A stretch of 21,653 bases of DNA from a virus. The stretch spans positions 1 through 21,653 of IMG/VR virus record IMGVR_UViG_3300021442_000223; one strand, written 5' to 3'. Below the pieces are notes generated by a model that saw nothing but the letters and a program-made list of their open reading frames with translations, did no database searches and had not been told where the DNA came from. Shown one piece after another: positions 14,351 through 21,653 of the stretch. The translations under genes were made by a program, and so were the position numbers. How positions within the stretch are numbered: the stretch's first letter is position 1; every line of letters starts with the position of its first letter.

Positions 14351-14912
14351 ACGACTCCAGCATCAAAGAATACAACAAAGACAAAGATCCCAAAGAAGAG
14401 TTTGGAGATTGAAAGAGATGAATAGCAGAGTAACAACAATAAAAGAATTAACATTTCCGTTATTTGTAATACACACAGATAATATAGAAGAACTCGACGG
14501 TATCGTATGGATAGATGATCAAGTACTAGATGATACAAATATGGAAGGAGAGACACTAGGCTTAAGACGAATACAGAGTCCGATGAAAAGTATATACCCC
14601 TTAAAGTATATGATTGAAGATGAAATTGGACTAATGAAGCATAGAGGTAGCACGTTTATTGATAATCAAGGTAAAGTTATAAATTATGAAAAGACTAGAA
14701 GCCTTAAGCTAAAGTATCACAAGATAACCAATAGGGAAAAGAAAGGCGTAGCTACTGTTCTATGGTTAAAAGATGTACCCTTTCCGTTTGCAGAAAAAAG
14801 TCCCCCCGATATAGAAGTTACTTGGGCAGGATTGTTGTATGATCACAGTATTCCTTGGAAAATATATGACTTTTCTAGTGAGAAGAAAAAGGATACTTGG
14901 AGAAAGATATGA
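14340..14912 (+). CDS. Hypothetical phage protein
   Basis: Up to 190 residues from ATG 14340, which overlaps the GNAT-like gene by 11 nt. The first 26 residues are extremely Arg/Gln-rich (PRRLQHQRIQQRQRSQRR) and have no counterpart in a fold; ATG 14418 (residue 27), after a GAAAGAG stretch, is an equally plausible start giving 164 residues. The main part has alternating strands and helices (FPLFVIHTDNI, GIVWIDDQVLDDTN, ATVLWLKDVPFPFAEK) but no motif I can name. It lies inside the enzyme island and overlaps the next gene by ATGA. Confidence 0.65.
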   Translation: MKPRRLQHQRIQQRQRSQRRVWRLKEMNSRVTTIKELTFPLFVIHTDNIEELDGIVWIDDQVLDDTNMEGETLGLRRIQSPMKSIYPLKYMIEDEIGLMKHRGSTFIDNQGKVINYEKTRSLKLKYHKITNREKKGVATVLWLKDVPFPFAEKSPPDIEVTWAGLLYDHSIPWKIYDFSSEKKKDTWRKI

Positions 14913-15142
14913 AAAAAGAAGTTAATTTTAGAGGCTGGAAAGAAGATAAATCTTTTCGTTGGTTTGTTAAACTTTTAATAGTAGGAGTTCTTTTAATACC
15001 GATACTAGCATCATGCCAAACAATAGATAAAGATATTTACGATCCACCTTTATACCTAGATCCCCCTAAGGATCTCTTTGAAGAGTGCGTTATAACAAAA
15101 GAAGCTGTTTATTGCAGCGAGGAGATAGAGAGGATAGCATAA
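14909..15142 (+). CDS. Small lipoprotein
   Basis: 77 residues from ATG 14909: GGAG at 14899-14902 and an ATGA junction with the previous stop support this start. A basic n-region (KKEVNFRGWKEDKSFRW) is followed by a hydrophobic helix (LLIVGVLLIPILAS) and a clean lipobox LASC, with the lipidated Cys at residue 36. The 42-residue mature part contains YDPPLYLDPPKDLFEEC and a second cysteine near the end. It resembles the Rz1-type outer spanin in size and proline content, but no Rz partner is adjacent. Envelope location is well supported; role unknown. Confidence 0.75.
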   Translation: MKKEVNFRGWKEDKSFRWFVKLLIVGVLLIPILASCQTIDKDIYDPPLYLDPPKDLFEECVITKEAVYCSEEIERIA

Positions 15143-15456
15143 TGATAGACTACCAAAAAATTATAGACAAAATGCATGAAGGCATTATTTTATTAGAGTA
15201 CACCAGCTTAGTTAGTGGTGACCACAAGAGTAGAGAAGTAACTACTTGCCATAAGTACTTACCAAGAAATGCACAGGTATTCAATAAAAATTGGGTACAA
15301 AATGCTGGAGATACTAAAATACTTTGCTATGATCTAGAGTTTCAAAAATGGGACGATATTGATGTAAATACTATAACCAGTTGGTCTGAAATTGAAGGAG
15401 ACTGGAAAGTAAAAATGTTACAACAAACTGATCTTAATTGGGACGGTAATATTTAA
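15142..15456 (+). CDS. Hypothetical small beta-rich protein (SH3/WYL-like)
   Basis: 104 residues from ATG 15142, formed by a TAATG junction with the lipoprotein stop; an in-frame ATG at 15085 would add 19 residues wholly inside that gene. The sequence has a helical start (YQKIIDKMHEG), a run of strands and the closing pattern ILCYDLEFQKWDDIDVNTITSW, which resembles the small barrel of phage SH3-like/WYL-type proteins that bind nucleic acid or nucleotides. The similarity is weak. It is coupled (TAATG) to the amidotransferase gene. Confidence 0.62.
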   Translation: MIDYQKIIDKMHEGIILLEYTSLVSGDHKSREVTTCHKYLPRNAQVFNKNWVQNAGDTKILCYDLEFQKWDDIDVNTITSWSEIEGDWKVKMLQQTDLNWDGNI

Positions 15457-16973
15457 TGTGCGGATTTGTCGGAACAACTAATCATCAGTTAATAAACTTA
15501 ATGATAGATAAACAGCAGCATCGCGGACCAGATGCTCTGCACTATTATGCTGACAACAAGTTTACCTTTGCTCATGTATTGTTAGATATTAGTCAAGAAA
15601 GGCAGTTACAACCTTATATTACCCCAAAAGGAAATGTATTATTATTTAATGGGGAAATGTATGACACGACAATTCCTAATGATACAGAATGGCTAGGAAA
15701 AGCCTTAGATAAATATGGGTTCAAATTTTTAGAGAACACAGATTGGCAAGGATCAATCGCGTGGTACCTACCTAAGCAGGGCAAACTAGTTCTAGTACGA
15801 GATCATTTTGGGGCTAAACCTTTATGGTGGCGCTGGGATGGAACTAATTTTGAATTTAGTACTACTTTGACTAGTTTTCTTAGTAAAGAAATTGATGAAG
15901 ATGAAATGACACCTCAACTATTAAGGAATACTCAATCTTTTGGAGACAAGTGTATATATAAACAAATCCATAAGGTAGAGCCAGGTGGCTGGTTAGAGTT
16001 TGATTTAAATGATAATTTTAAAGTGCATAGGAAAAATTTATGGAACTATTTTGATATGCTATCTGAACCATTAGATACAGCAGAGTTTAGATATAATATC
16101 AAAGAAGCAGTTCATAAAGTTTCAAAAAATAAGAACAAAACAGCATTATTTCTAAGTGGTGGAATGGACAGTACAATGGTTGCCTCGCTTTTACGTGATT
16201 GCGAAATAGACTTAGAAGTTTTTACAATGGGGTACAATTTAAATCAAAAAGGAAAGCATTGGGATCAGAAAAATTATGCTGGAGAGGCTGCTATGGCAAT
16301 TAAAACTGCCGAAGATTGGGGATATAAAGTACACCACCTAACATTAGATAAAGATGACGTTGATAACTATGGGAAGATGTGGTTAGCAAATACACACTAT
16401 TTATGGGCAGATCATAATAGACAAGCTCCTAGATATTTATTATGTAAAGCAGCTGCAGAGGCAGGATGTAAAGTAGTATTAAGTGGAGATAGTGGAGATG
16501 AATTATTTTCAGGGTATATTCACCATAACAGAAGATTTGAAAAAGGTTATTGTGAGAGCTTAACAAGAAACTTCAGTAATCAGAGGTGGTTTCCATATAA
16601 AGCATTTGGAGACGATCATCTGAATAACTCTCTCTTTTCAGATTTACTATGCACTTCAGAACAGAATATTCTAGCAACGGATCAAACTGCTGGAATGTTT
16701 GGAATGGAAAGTAGAATTCCTTTGTTAACTCAAAGTTTTGCTAAGTATGTATTAAGTATAATGGGTAGTGTTAAATTTCGACAGACAAAGAAATATGCAA
16801 AAGGAACAAATAAATTTTTAATGCGGGAAGTAATGAAAGATTACTTACCAGAGCATGTACAAACTAGAAAAGAAAAAGTAGGTTGGTCTAGTCCATGGGA
16901 CAATAATCACCCTCAACTAACTCATAGATGGAAAGTGCAAGCATTAGACTTTCTTAGAACACAAATTAAATGA
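15456..16973 (+). CDS. Asparagine synthetase-type glutamine amidotransferase (class II)
   Basis: 505 residues from ATG 15456. The start is certain because it yields Met-Cys, exposing Cys2, the N-terminal nucleophile of the glutaminase domain; HRGPD (22-26), NGEMYD (65-70) and DHFGAKPLWW (116-125) complete that domain. The synthetase domain has SGGMDST (234-240) and SGDSGDELFSGY (343-354). It hydrolyses glutamine, channels ammonia and uses ATP to make an amide. Chemically this is AsnB, but homologues in cyanophages and O-antigen clusters amidate sugars or peptides, so the substrate may not be aspartate. Length is near AsnB (about 550). Both active sites look intact. It is coupled by TAATG and ATGA to its neighbours. 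Confidence 0.93.
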   Translation: MCGFVGTTNHQLINLMIDKQQHRGPDALHYYADNKFTFAHVLLDISQERQLQPYITPKGNVLLFNGEMYDTTIPNDTEWLGKALDKYGFKFLENTDWQGSIAWYLPKQGKLVLVRDHFGAKPLWWRWDGTNFEFSTTLTSFLSKEIDEDEMTPQLLRNTQSFGDKCIYKQIHKVEPGGWLEFDLNDNFKVHRKNLWNYFDMLSEPLDTAEFRYNIKEAVHKVSKNKNKTALFLSGGMDSTMVASLLRDCEIDLEVFTMGYNLNQKGKHWDQKNYAGEAAMAIKTAEDWGYKVHHLTLDKDDVDNYGKMWLANTHYLWADHNRQAPRYLLCKAAAEAGCKVVLSGDSGDELFSGYIHHNRRFEKGYCESLTRNFSNQRWFPYKAFGDDHLNNSLFSDLLCTSEQNILATDQTAGMFGMESRIPLLTQSFAKYVLSIMGSVKFRQTKKYAKGTNKFLMREVMKDYLPEHVQTRKEKVGWSSPWDNNHPQLTHRWKVQALDFLRTQIK

Positions 16974-17239
16974 ATAAACCAAAAACAAAATATTGGGGTA
17001 GGTATAGAACAACTACATATGACTGGTATCTAAAATGGATAGCTAGTATAATTATACTTTGTGCTATGTCTATAAGAGGAGTACCAGAGTTATCGACACT
17101 AGACTTACAACTGTCTATAACAGGAGTATTTCTGTGGTTAATAGTATCTCTAGTATGGAAAGATAGAGCTTTAATTCTTCTTAATGGAGTAGGTCTTTTG
17201 TTTTTAGTAAAAAATTATATACAAATGATGGGATTATGA
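16970..17239 (+). CDS. Small multi-pass membrane protein
   Basis: 89 residues; ATG overlaps the amidotransferase stop and TGA overlaps the helicase start (both ATGA). A basic N-terminus (NKPKTKYWGRYR) precedes three likely membrane helices (about 19-35, 46-62 and 66-84: KWIASIIILCAMSI, LSITGVFLWLIVSLV, ALILLNGVGLLFLV). No catalytic motif is seen. It may be an envelope component or inner-membrane effector; function unknown. Confidence 0.75.
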   Translation: MNKPKTKYWGRYRTTTYDWYLKWIASIIILCAMSIRGVPELSTLDLQLSITGVFLWLIVSLVWKDRALILLNGVGLLFLVKNYIQMMGL

Positions 17240-18516
17240 AGGCAGTTTATGCGAATAGGATACAGATTGAAGGTAGCGCTAGTTTACTTGAGGATATGGA
17301 AAAGGAACTTACATATACTTTACCTCCTCGTATGCCGCAAGATCCCCCTATGGTTCTAAAAACAATTAGACCTTTAAGAGAAGGTTTAGTTTCTATACCA
17401 ATGGGGAGAACGGATTTAGTACCTACTGATTACGATATAATCGATAAGCGGGTTATGGTGCCTGCTATCTTTCCTGAATTTAGGTTTACTTTACGAGCAA
17501 GTCAAAAAACGACGGTTGATGAAGTAGATGACAGTGCTATAATTAACGCTTGGGTTAGTTGGGGAAAGACAGTAGCAGCTTTAGCAATAGCTGCGAAGCT
17601 TGGTCAAAAGACACTCATAGTAACCCATACAACCAATTTGAGGAACCAATGGGAAAAGGAAGTACAGAAAGCTTTCGGAATACAAGCTGGCAGAATCGGG
17701 TCAGGAGTCATGGACACTTCGTCCCCAATAGTAGTGGGGAACATTCAGAGTTTATACCGACGCGTCGAAGACATAAAACATTTGTTCGGGACAGTCGTTT
17801 TAGACGAGATGCATCATGTGAGTTCACCGACCTTCACTCGTATTATAGACGAAATGCCCGCGAGATATAAGATAGGTTTGACAGGCACGTTGGAAAGAAA
17901 AGATGGTAGGCATGTAGTCTTTAGGGACTATTTTGGGCATAATGTTTTGAAACCGCCCAAAGAAAATTACATGACTCCAAAAGTTGATATTGTTAAAACA
18001 GATATAAGATTCCTTGACGGTTCTTACACGCCCTGGGCTGAAAGAATAAATCATTTAGTGAATACTGAAGAATATGTACACACTATAAGTATGATTGCAG
18101 CTAAGTATGCTGCTGAAGGACACAAAGTATTAGTAGTATCAGATAGAGTTGCATTTCTAAAAGTCTGTCATAGATTGGTAGGAGATAATTCAGTATGTAT
18201 TACAGGGGATATGGAATTTGGAGAACGAGAAAAAACTATGAAGTTAGTAGGAAAATCTAAAAATATACTATTTGGAACACAAGCAATATTTTCAGAAGGT
18301 ATATCTTTAGATGCTCTTAGTTGTTTAGTACTAGGCACACCAGTTAATAACGAACCTTTATTAACCCAGTTAATTGGTAGAATAATAAGAAAATTACCCA
18401 ATAAAAGACAGCCCACAGTAGTAGATATTCATTTAAAAGGTAAAACAGCCAGTAGACAAGCTAATGCTCGAATGGGTTATTATATGAAACAAGATTATAA
18501 GGTTAATGTATTATGA
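17236..18516 (+). CDS. SF2 DNA helicase, UvsW / T5 D10 type
   Basis: 426 residues. The SF2 motifs are in order: Walker A region AWVSWGKTVAAL (GKT at 110-112, with an unusual Trp-Val-Ser-Trp in place of the usual Gly/Thr-rich loop), TLIVTHTTNL (motif Ia), DEMHH (190-194, motif II), TGTLERKDG (216-224, motif III) and QLIGRIIRK (378-386, motif VI). An N-terminal ~100 residues carry the substrate-binding region. UvsW and D10 unwind branched DNA and help switch origin-dependent to recombination-dependent replication. It is coupled to the membrane protein upstream by ATGA and is followed by promoter P3. Confidence 0.93.
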   Translation: MKAVYANRIQIEGSASLLEDMEKELTYTLPPRMPQDPPMVLKTIRPLREGLVSIPMGRTDLVPTDYDIIDKRVMVPAIFPEFRFTLRASQKTTVDEVDDSAIINAWVSWGKTVAALAIAAKLGQKTLIVTHTTNLRNQWEKEVQKAFGIQAGRIGSGVMDTSSPIVVGNIQSLYRRVEDIKHLFGTVVLDEMHHVSSPTFTRIIDEMPARYKIGLTGTLERKDGRHVVFRDYFGHNVLKPPKENYMTPKVDIVKTDIRFLDGSYTPWAERINHLVNTEEYVHTISMIAAKYAAEGHKVLVVSDRVAFLKVCHRLVGDNSVCITGDMEFGEREKTMKLVGKSKNILFGTQAIFSEGISLDALSCLVLGTPVNNEPLLTQLIGRIIRKLPNKRQPTVVDIHLKGKTASRQANARMGYYMKQDYKVNVL

Positions 18517-18593
18517 AAGGATTCAAAGGGAAGCAGTTAAGCAACAAAAAAATAGTGCTTGACAAATGCTTGTTATTTTGGTATAATATATGA
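18513..18593 (+). CDS. Possible 26-codon bridging ORF across promoter P3
   Basis: ATG 18513 forms an ATGA junction with the helicase stop, and TGA 18591-18593 overlaps the ATG of the next gene. The 26-residue product (MKGFKGKQLSN... ending LLFWYNI) is basic and then hydrophobic. The frame includes the -35 and -10 boxes of P3, so it could only be translated on read-through transcripts. It may be a coupling device for the downstream gene or a chance frame. Confidence 0.25.
   Translation: MKGFKGKQLSNKKIVLDKCLLFWYNI
18559..18587 (+). promoter_or_regulatory. Promoter P3, consensus sigma-70 type with extended -10
   Basis: TTGACA at 18559-18564, a 17-nt spacer, TATAAT at 18582-18587, preceded by TGG, which gives an extended -10. 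Predicted start is near 18594, downstream of ATG 18590, so that ATG would fall outside the transcript unless initiation occurs unusually close to the -10 box. It probably drives the SSB-SbcD-SbcC unit. Confidence 0.88.
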
Positions 18594-19000
18594 TATATTA
18601 TAATTGGAAAAAGATTGTAAAAGCGAGCAACGGAAGCGTTGCTGACATTATAACGATACTTAGAATAATTACATATAAAATTACACCTAAGAATTACTAT
18701 GATAGAACTTTTAAGTTTTACGAAAAGAATTTTGGTGGTAGTAGTTTTCTGATAAACCCAGATGAACTACTTACTGTTGGACGTGCACAATACAGTGATA
18801 AAGAAGTTGCAGAGTATGTTGGTATCGCATCCTTCCGCAATTATCATGAGTACGTCAAAAACTTAGATACTACATTAGACCTCATTTTCTGTAAAGTTAA
18901 TGAGGACATTATAAAGCAAAACAGACTGCTCGATATTAGAGATGGGTTTATTCACTTTAAATTTGAGGAGACAACAATGGAGAAAAATTATGGCAATTAG
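18590..19000 (+). CDS. Hypothetical early phage protein
   Basis: 136 residues, ATG 18590, overlapped by the SSB gene by 11 nt. The N-terminal half is helical (WKKIVKASNGSVADIITILRII), then a basic/aromatic region (YYDRTFKFYEKNF), the strand FLINPDEL, and the pattern EVAEYVGIASFRNYHEYV, which I recognise only as recurring in unannotated phage proteins. No catalytic motif is visible. No other ATG, GTG or TTG start candidate lies upstream of the conserved part, so either transcription starts very close to the -10 box of P3 or the protein is made from read-through mRNA. Confidence 0.62.
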   Translation: MIYYNWKKIVKASNGSVADIITILRIITYKITPKNYYDRTFKFYEKNFGGSSFLINPDELLTVGRAQYSDKEVAEYVGIASFRNYHEYVKNLDTTLDLIFCKVNEDIIKQNRLLDIRDGFIHFKFEETTMEKNYGN

Positions 19001-19616
19001 CTTTAATACCACAAAGGGCTCTGCCCAAAAAGAAAAAATTGAAACTTATAATTTCAGTAACAAAGAGGATCATAGTATTCGTCTAGTAGGCGATCTACTT
19101 CCTCGATATGTTTATTGGGTTAAAGGTGAGAACAACAAAAATATTCCTATGGAGTGTTTGTCGTTTGATCGTGAAAGCGAAACCTTTAACAACAAAGAAC
19201 ATGATCACGTTCGTGACTTCTTCCCTGACCTAAAATGCGGATGGGCTTATGCCGTTCAAGGCATAGACTTGGCTGATAATTCTATCAAAGTAGTGAATCT
19301 GAAAAGAAAACTCTTTGATCAAATTTTAGTAGTAATGGAAGAAATTGGAAACCCAACAGATCCAGCAACTGGTTGGGATATCCACTTCAAAAGAAAGAAA
19401 ACTGGACCACAGGTATTCAATGTAGAATATCAACTTCAACAACTGAAGTGTAAAGCAAGAGAACTTAGTGACGCTGAGAAGGAACTTACAGCCGAATTAA
19501 AGTCTATGGATGATGTACTGCCCAGACCTACACCTGATGCTCAACTTGAGCTTCTTAGAAGGATTACTGAGCAAGCATCTAACGATACTGTTGATGAGGA
19601 ATTTGACGTAGCATGA
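18990..19616 (+). CDS. Single-stranded DNA-binding protein, gp32-like
   Basis: 208 residues from ATG 18990, chosen because GGAG sits at 18979-18982 with a 7-nt gap; an earlier ATG at 18942 adds 16 residues within the previous gene. The core (RLVGDLLPRYVYW, ECLSFDRE, CGWAYAVQGIDLADN, VVNLKRKLFDQIL) followed by PATGWDIHFKRKKTG and VEYQL matches the OB-fold arrangement of T4 gp32-type SSBs, and the C-terminus is acidic (DTVDEEFDVA), as in SSBs that recruit replication partners. A helical region (150-195) links the two. The gp32 zinc site is not obvious. Coupled to sbcD by ATGA. Confidence 0.78.
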   Translation: MAISFNTTKGSAQKEKIETYNFSNKEDHSIRLVGDLLPRYVYWVKGENNKNIPMECLSFDRESETFNNKEHDHVRDFFPDLKCGWAYAVQGIDLADNSIKVVNLKRKLFDQILVVMEEIGNPTDPATGWDIHFKRKKTGPQVFNVEYQLQQLKCKARELSDAEKELTAELKSMDDVLPRPTPDAQLELLRRITEQASNDTVDEEFDVA

Positions 19617-20569
19617 TTTTATTCACAGCTGATTGGCATTTAAAATTGGGACAAAAGAACGTTCCTTTAGAATGGGCTTGCGCTCGTTATAAGTTGTTTT
19701 TTGACCAAGTTAAAGCATTAGAGTCAGACTGTGACATGCACATCATAGGCGGGGATTTGTTTGATCGAGTCCCCTCTATGGACGAACTTACTTTATATTT
19801 TGATTTTATTAGTGGCATAACGATACCTACTATTATTTATGACGGTAATCATGAAGCTACTAGGAAAAATAAAACTTTCTTTTCAAATCTAAAGAAAGCA
19901 ACAAAAGATATAAATCCTCTCGTTAGTATTATAGATACTACAAAGATTTACCATCAAAAAGGTTTTGCTATCTTACCGTATGCTGATTTGCATAAAAAAG
20001 GTAGTATTGAAGCGATTAAAGGAGTATCACATTTATTTACTCATGTAAGGGGTGAGATTCCACCTCATGTGATGCCTGAAGTCGATTTAAATAGGTTTAA
20101 TAGGTTTGATACTGTCTTTGCAGGAGATTTACATGCCCATGCTAATACGCAAGGAAATATAATATATCCTGGTAGCCCAATGACTACATCATTCCATCGA
20201 GCTAGAGTTCAAACGGGTTATCTACTAATTGAAGATGATTTTTCTTGGGAGTGGGGAGAATTTGATCTACCCCAGTTAATCAGAAAAACAGTAGATGACC
20301 CGAATGACATGATCGCTACCGAGTGGGATCATACAATATATGAATTAGAAGGAGATGTTCAAGATTTAGCATTAGTAAGAAACTCTGAACTTTTAGATAA
20401 GAAAGTTGTAAGACGAGAACTTGAAGCAACTCTAAATCTTACTCCCGAGATGTCTATTAGTGATGAACTAGTAGTATATCTACAAGATATATTAGGATTA
20501 GATGAGAATAAAATTAAAAACATAATAGGAGTGTATAGTGATTATTCTACAAAAGCTGAGTTGGGATAA
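19613..20569 (+). CDS. Recombination nuclease SbcD/Mre11 family (T4 gp47, T5 D12/D13-like)
   Basis: 318 residues; ATG overlaps the SSB stop (ATGA). Calcineurin-type metallophosphoesterase motifs are in order: DWH (7-9), GGDLFDR (46-52), DGNHE (77-81), THVRGE (143-148) and GDLHAH (171-176); all are intact. With SbcC it forms a dsDNA-end and hairpin nuclease used in recombination-dependent replication and host-DNA degradation. A C-terminal ~100 residues follow the phosphoesterase core. The SbcC gene starts within its last codons. Confidence 0.93.
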   Translation: MILFTADWHLKLGQKNVPLEWACARYKLFFDQVKALESDCDMHIIGGDLFDRVPSMDELTLYFDFISGITIPTIIYDGNHEATRKNKTFFSNLKKATKDINPLVSIIDTTKIYHQKGFAILPYADLHKKGSIEAIKGVSHLFTHVRGEIPPHVMPEVDLNRFNRFDTVFAGDLHAHANTQGNIIYPGSPMTTSFHRARVQTGYLLIEDDFSWEWGEFDLPQLIRKTVDDPNDMIATEWDHTIYELEGDVQDLALVRNSELLDKKVVRRELEATLNLTPEMSISDELVVYLQDILGLDENKIKNIIGVYSDYSTKAELG

Positions 20570-21653
20570 TTGTTTTTCTTACGGCGCAGGCAACGAAATT
20601 GATTTAGCTAACGCCAATTTAACTCAATTAGTAGGAACTAATGGAGTGGGAAAATCATCTGTGCCCCTTATTCTTGAAGAAGTATTATTTAACAAGAATA
20701 GTAAAAATGTAAAAAAAGCAGACATAGCTAATAGATATGTGAATCAAGGTTATGATATTAGTTTAGATTTTAGTGTTGATCAAGATAGTTATAATATAAC
20801 AGTATCAAGACGAGCAACTTTAAAATGTAAGTTAACAAAAAACGGAGAAGATATAAGTAGTCATACTGCTAGTAATACTTATAAGACAGTATTAGAAACA
20901 TTAGGTATTGACTTCAAAACTTTTACTCAATTAGTTTATCAGAATACTAACACGAGTTTGCAGTTTTTAACTGCTACCGATACTAATAGGAAGAAGTTCC
21001 TAATTGATTTACTAAAATTAGACGATTATGTCGCGTTCTTTGAGACGTTTAAAGAGGCTGTAAGGCTAACTACTCAAGATGTTATAAAGCTAAACGCAAA
21101 AACAGATACAATAGTTAAATGGTTAACAGACAACAAATTGGAGAGTATGACACTACTTGAGAAAGTGAATTTACCAAAAATCTCGGAAAAAGATGAACAA
21201 GAACTGCGTTCTCTACAAGTAAGACTTGAAAATATCCATGAGAAAAATCGAAAAATAAATGATAATAATAATCTGTTGGAAAGGTTAAAATCAATAGACA
21301 TAGATCAATGCCGTAAGGACTTAGAAAAGTGTGAAACAGTTAAACCAACTTCAAAATTAGTTTCTAAAATTGGAGCTATGGAATCTCGTAGAGAACAAGA
21401 GTTAGCTATGAGTGAGAAATATGAAACTCTTAGAAATAAGCGAAGATCATATGATCTAAAAACTAAGGAAGTAGAACCTATGACTTGTCCTACCTGTGAA
21501 CAAGAAATAGATATGGAGTTTGTAAATGACCAATGGGATAAACATGAGCTACAAGTGGCAGGATACACAATAGCAATAAAAGATGTTCAAGGAGAACTGG
21601 AGGAAATAGAAAATGAAAATCAAATACATAGGGAGGCAGCCCGAAGAACAAGA
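20538..21653 (+). CDS. SbcC/Rad50-family recombination ATPase (N-terminal part, cut by right edge)
   Basis: Frame open from GTG 20538 to the end (372 codons, no stop). GTG is chosen because TAG at 20526-20528 precedes it in frame and AGGAG (20527-20531) lies 6 nt upstream; it overlaps sbcD by 32 nt. Residues 1-30 give LSWDNCFSYG, then Walker A GTNGVGKSS (33-41) and a conserved QNTN near 135. From about 180 the sequence is coiled-coil-like (many Glu, Lys and Leu), with the zinc-hook CPTC at 317-320 and the returning coil after it. The C-terminal Walker B half is off the window. It partners SbcD. Confidence 0.92.
   Translation, partial: MIILQKLSWDNCFSYGAGNEIDLANANLTQLVGTNGVGKSSVPLILEEVLFNKNSKNVKKADIANRYVNQGYDISLDFSVDQDSYNITVSRRATLKCKLTKNGEDISSHTASNTYKTVLETLGIDFKTFTQLVYQNTNTSLQFLTATDTNRKKFLIDLLKLDDYVAFFETFKEAVRLTTQDVIKLNAKTDTIVKWLTDNKLESMTLLEKVNLPKISEKDEQELRSLQVRLENIHEKNRKINDNNNLLERLKSIDIDQCRKDLEKCETVKPTSKLVSKIGAMESRREQELAMSEKYETLRNKRRSYDLKTKEVEPMTCPTCEQEIDMEFVNDQWDKHELQVAGYTIAIKDVQGELEEIENENQIHREAARRTR

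Noticed and set aside
17559-17870. A 103-codon + strand frame inside the helicase gene.
   Set aside because: It overlaps the strongly supported SF2 helicase in another frame, has no ribosome site and no family-like pattern.
1-21653. tRNA genes, CRISPR arrays, insertion sequences, integrase or attachment sites.
   Set aside because: No cloverleaf, repeat-spacer pattern, transposase motif or recombinase was found by reading; a tRNAscan or CRISPR search was not possible.

Overview
The window reads as an internal segment of a lytic, AT-rich tailed-phage genome, probably from an aquatic or marine virus. Every gene I can support is on the + strand. Most neighbours overlap by 1-26 nt, often as ATGA or TAATG junctions, and there are almost no intergenic gaps. 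The backbone is a replication and recombination module: the C-terminal half of a split NAD-dependent DNA ligase, a repeat DNA-binding protein, a DnaB-type helicase, a DnaG-type primase, a family A DNA polymerase with proofreading domain, a UvsW/D10-type helicase, a gp32-like ssDNA-binding protein, and an SbcD/SbcC (gp47/gp46-like) pair. From memory this order resembles the D (early) region of phage T5. That is a synteny argument, not a taxonomic assignment. No structural genes, integrase, tRNA, CRISPR array or insertion sequence was seen.

Layout. 1-1704: end of a NodU-type carbamoyltransferase cut by the left edge, an SGNH-hydrolase-like gene and a 41-aa basic peptide. 1727-1755: promoter P1. 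1767-6690: ligase B half, Myb-like repeat protein, hairpin, DnaB helicase, two ParB-like-fold proteins flanking a cupin and a small conserved basic protein. 6694-6722: promoter P2. 6732-10897: primase, three tiny membrane or lipoprotein genes, a PD-(D/E)xK nuclease candidate, and DNA polymerase. 10900-17239: an accessory island inserted between polymerase and helicase. It holds a TM micropeptide, short-chain dehydrogenase, sulfotransferase, QueC-like PP-loop enzyme, 2OG-Fe(II) oxygenase, GNAT/LuxI-like protein, an unknown, a lipoprotein, an SH3-like small protein, a class II glutamine amidotransferase (asparagine synthetase type) and a membrane protein. 17236-18516: helicase. 18559-18587: promoter P3. 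18590-21653: unknown early protein, SSB, SbcD and the N-terminal 372 residues of SbcC, cut by the right edge.

How it may work together. P1, P2 and P3 are near-identical consensus sigma-70 promoters (TTGACA, 17-nt spacer, TATAAT). They divide the window into three transcription units served by the host polymerase. In each case the first ATG lies at or within a few nucleotides of the predicted transcription start, so the leading genes look leaderless. The replication genes give a self-contained replisome, with the ligase adenylation subunit expected outside the window.

The most intriguing part is the set of small-molecule or transfer enzymes: carbamoyl transfer, sulfuryl transfer, amide formation, PP-loop adenylation, 2OG hydroxylation, SDR redox, GNAT acyl transfer and an SGNH hydrolase. 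They flank or interrupt the replication genes. They could form a route that modifies phage DNA or nucleotides, or a glycan or small molecule of the host. The sequence alone does not decide between these, and none of the substrates is proven.
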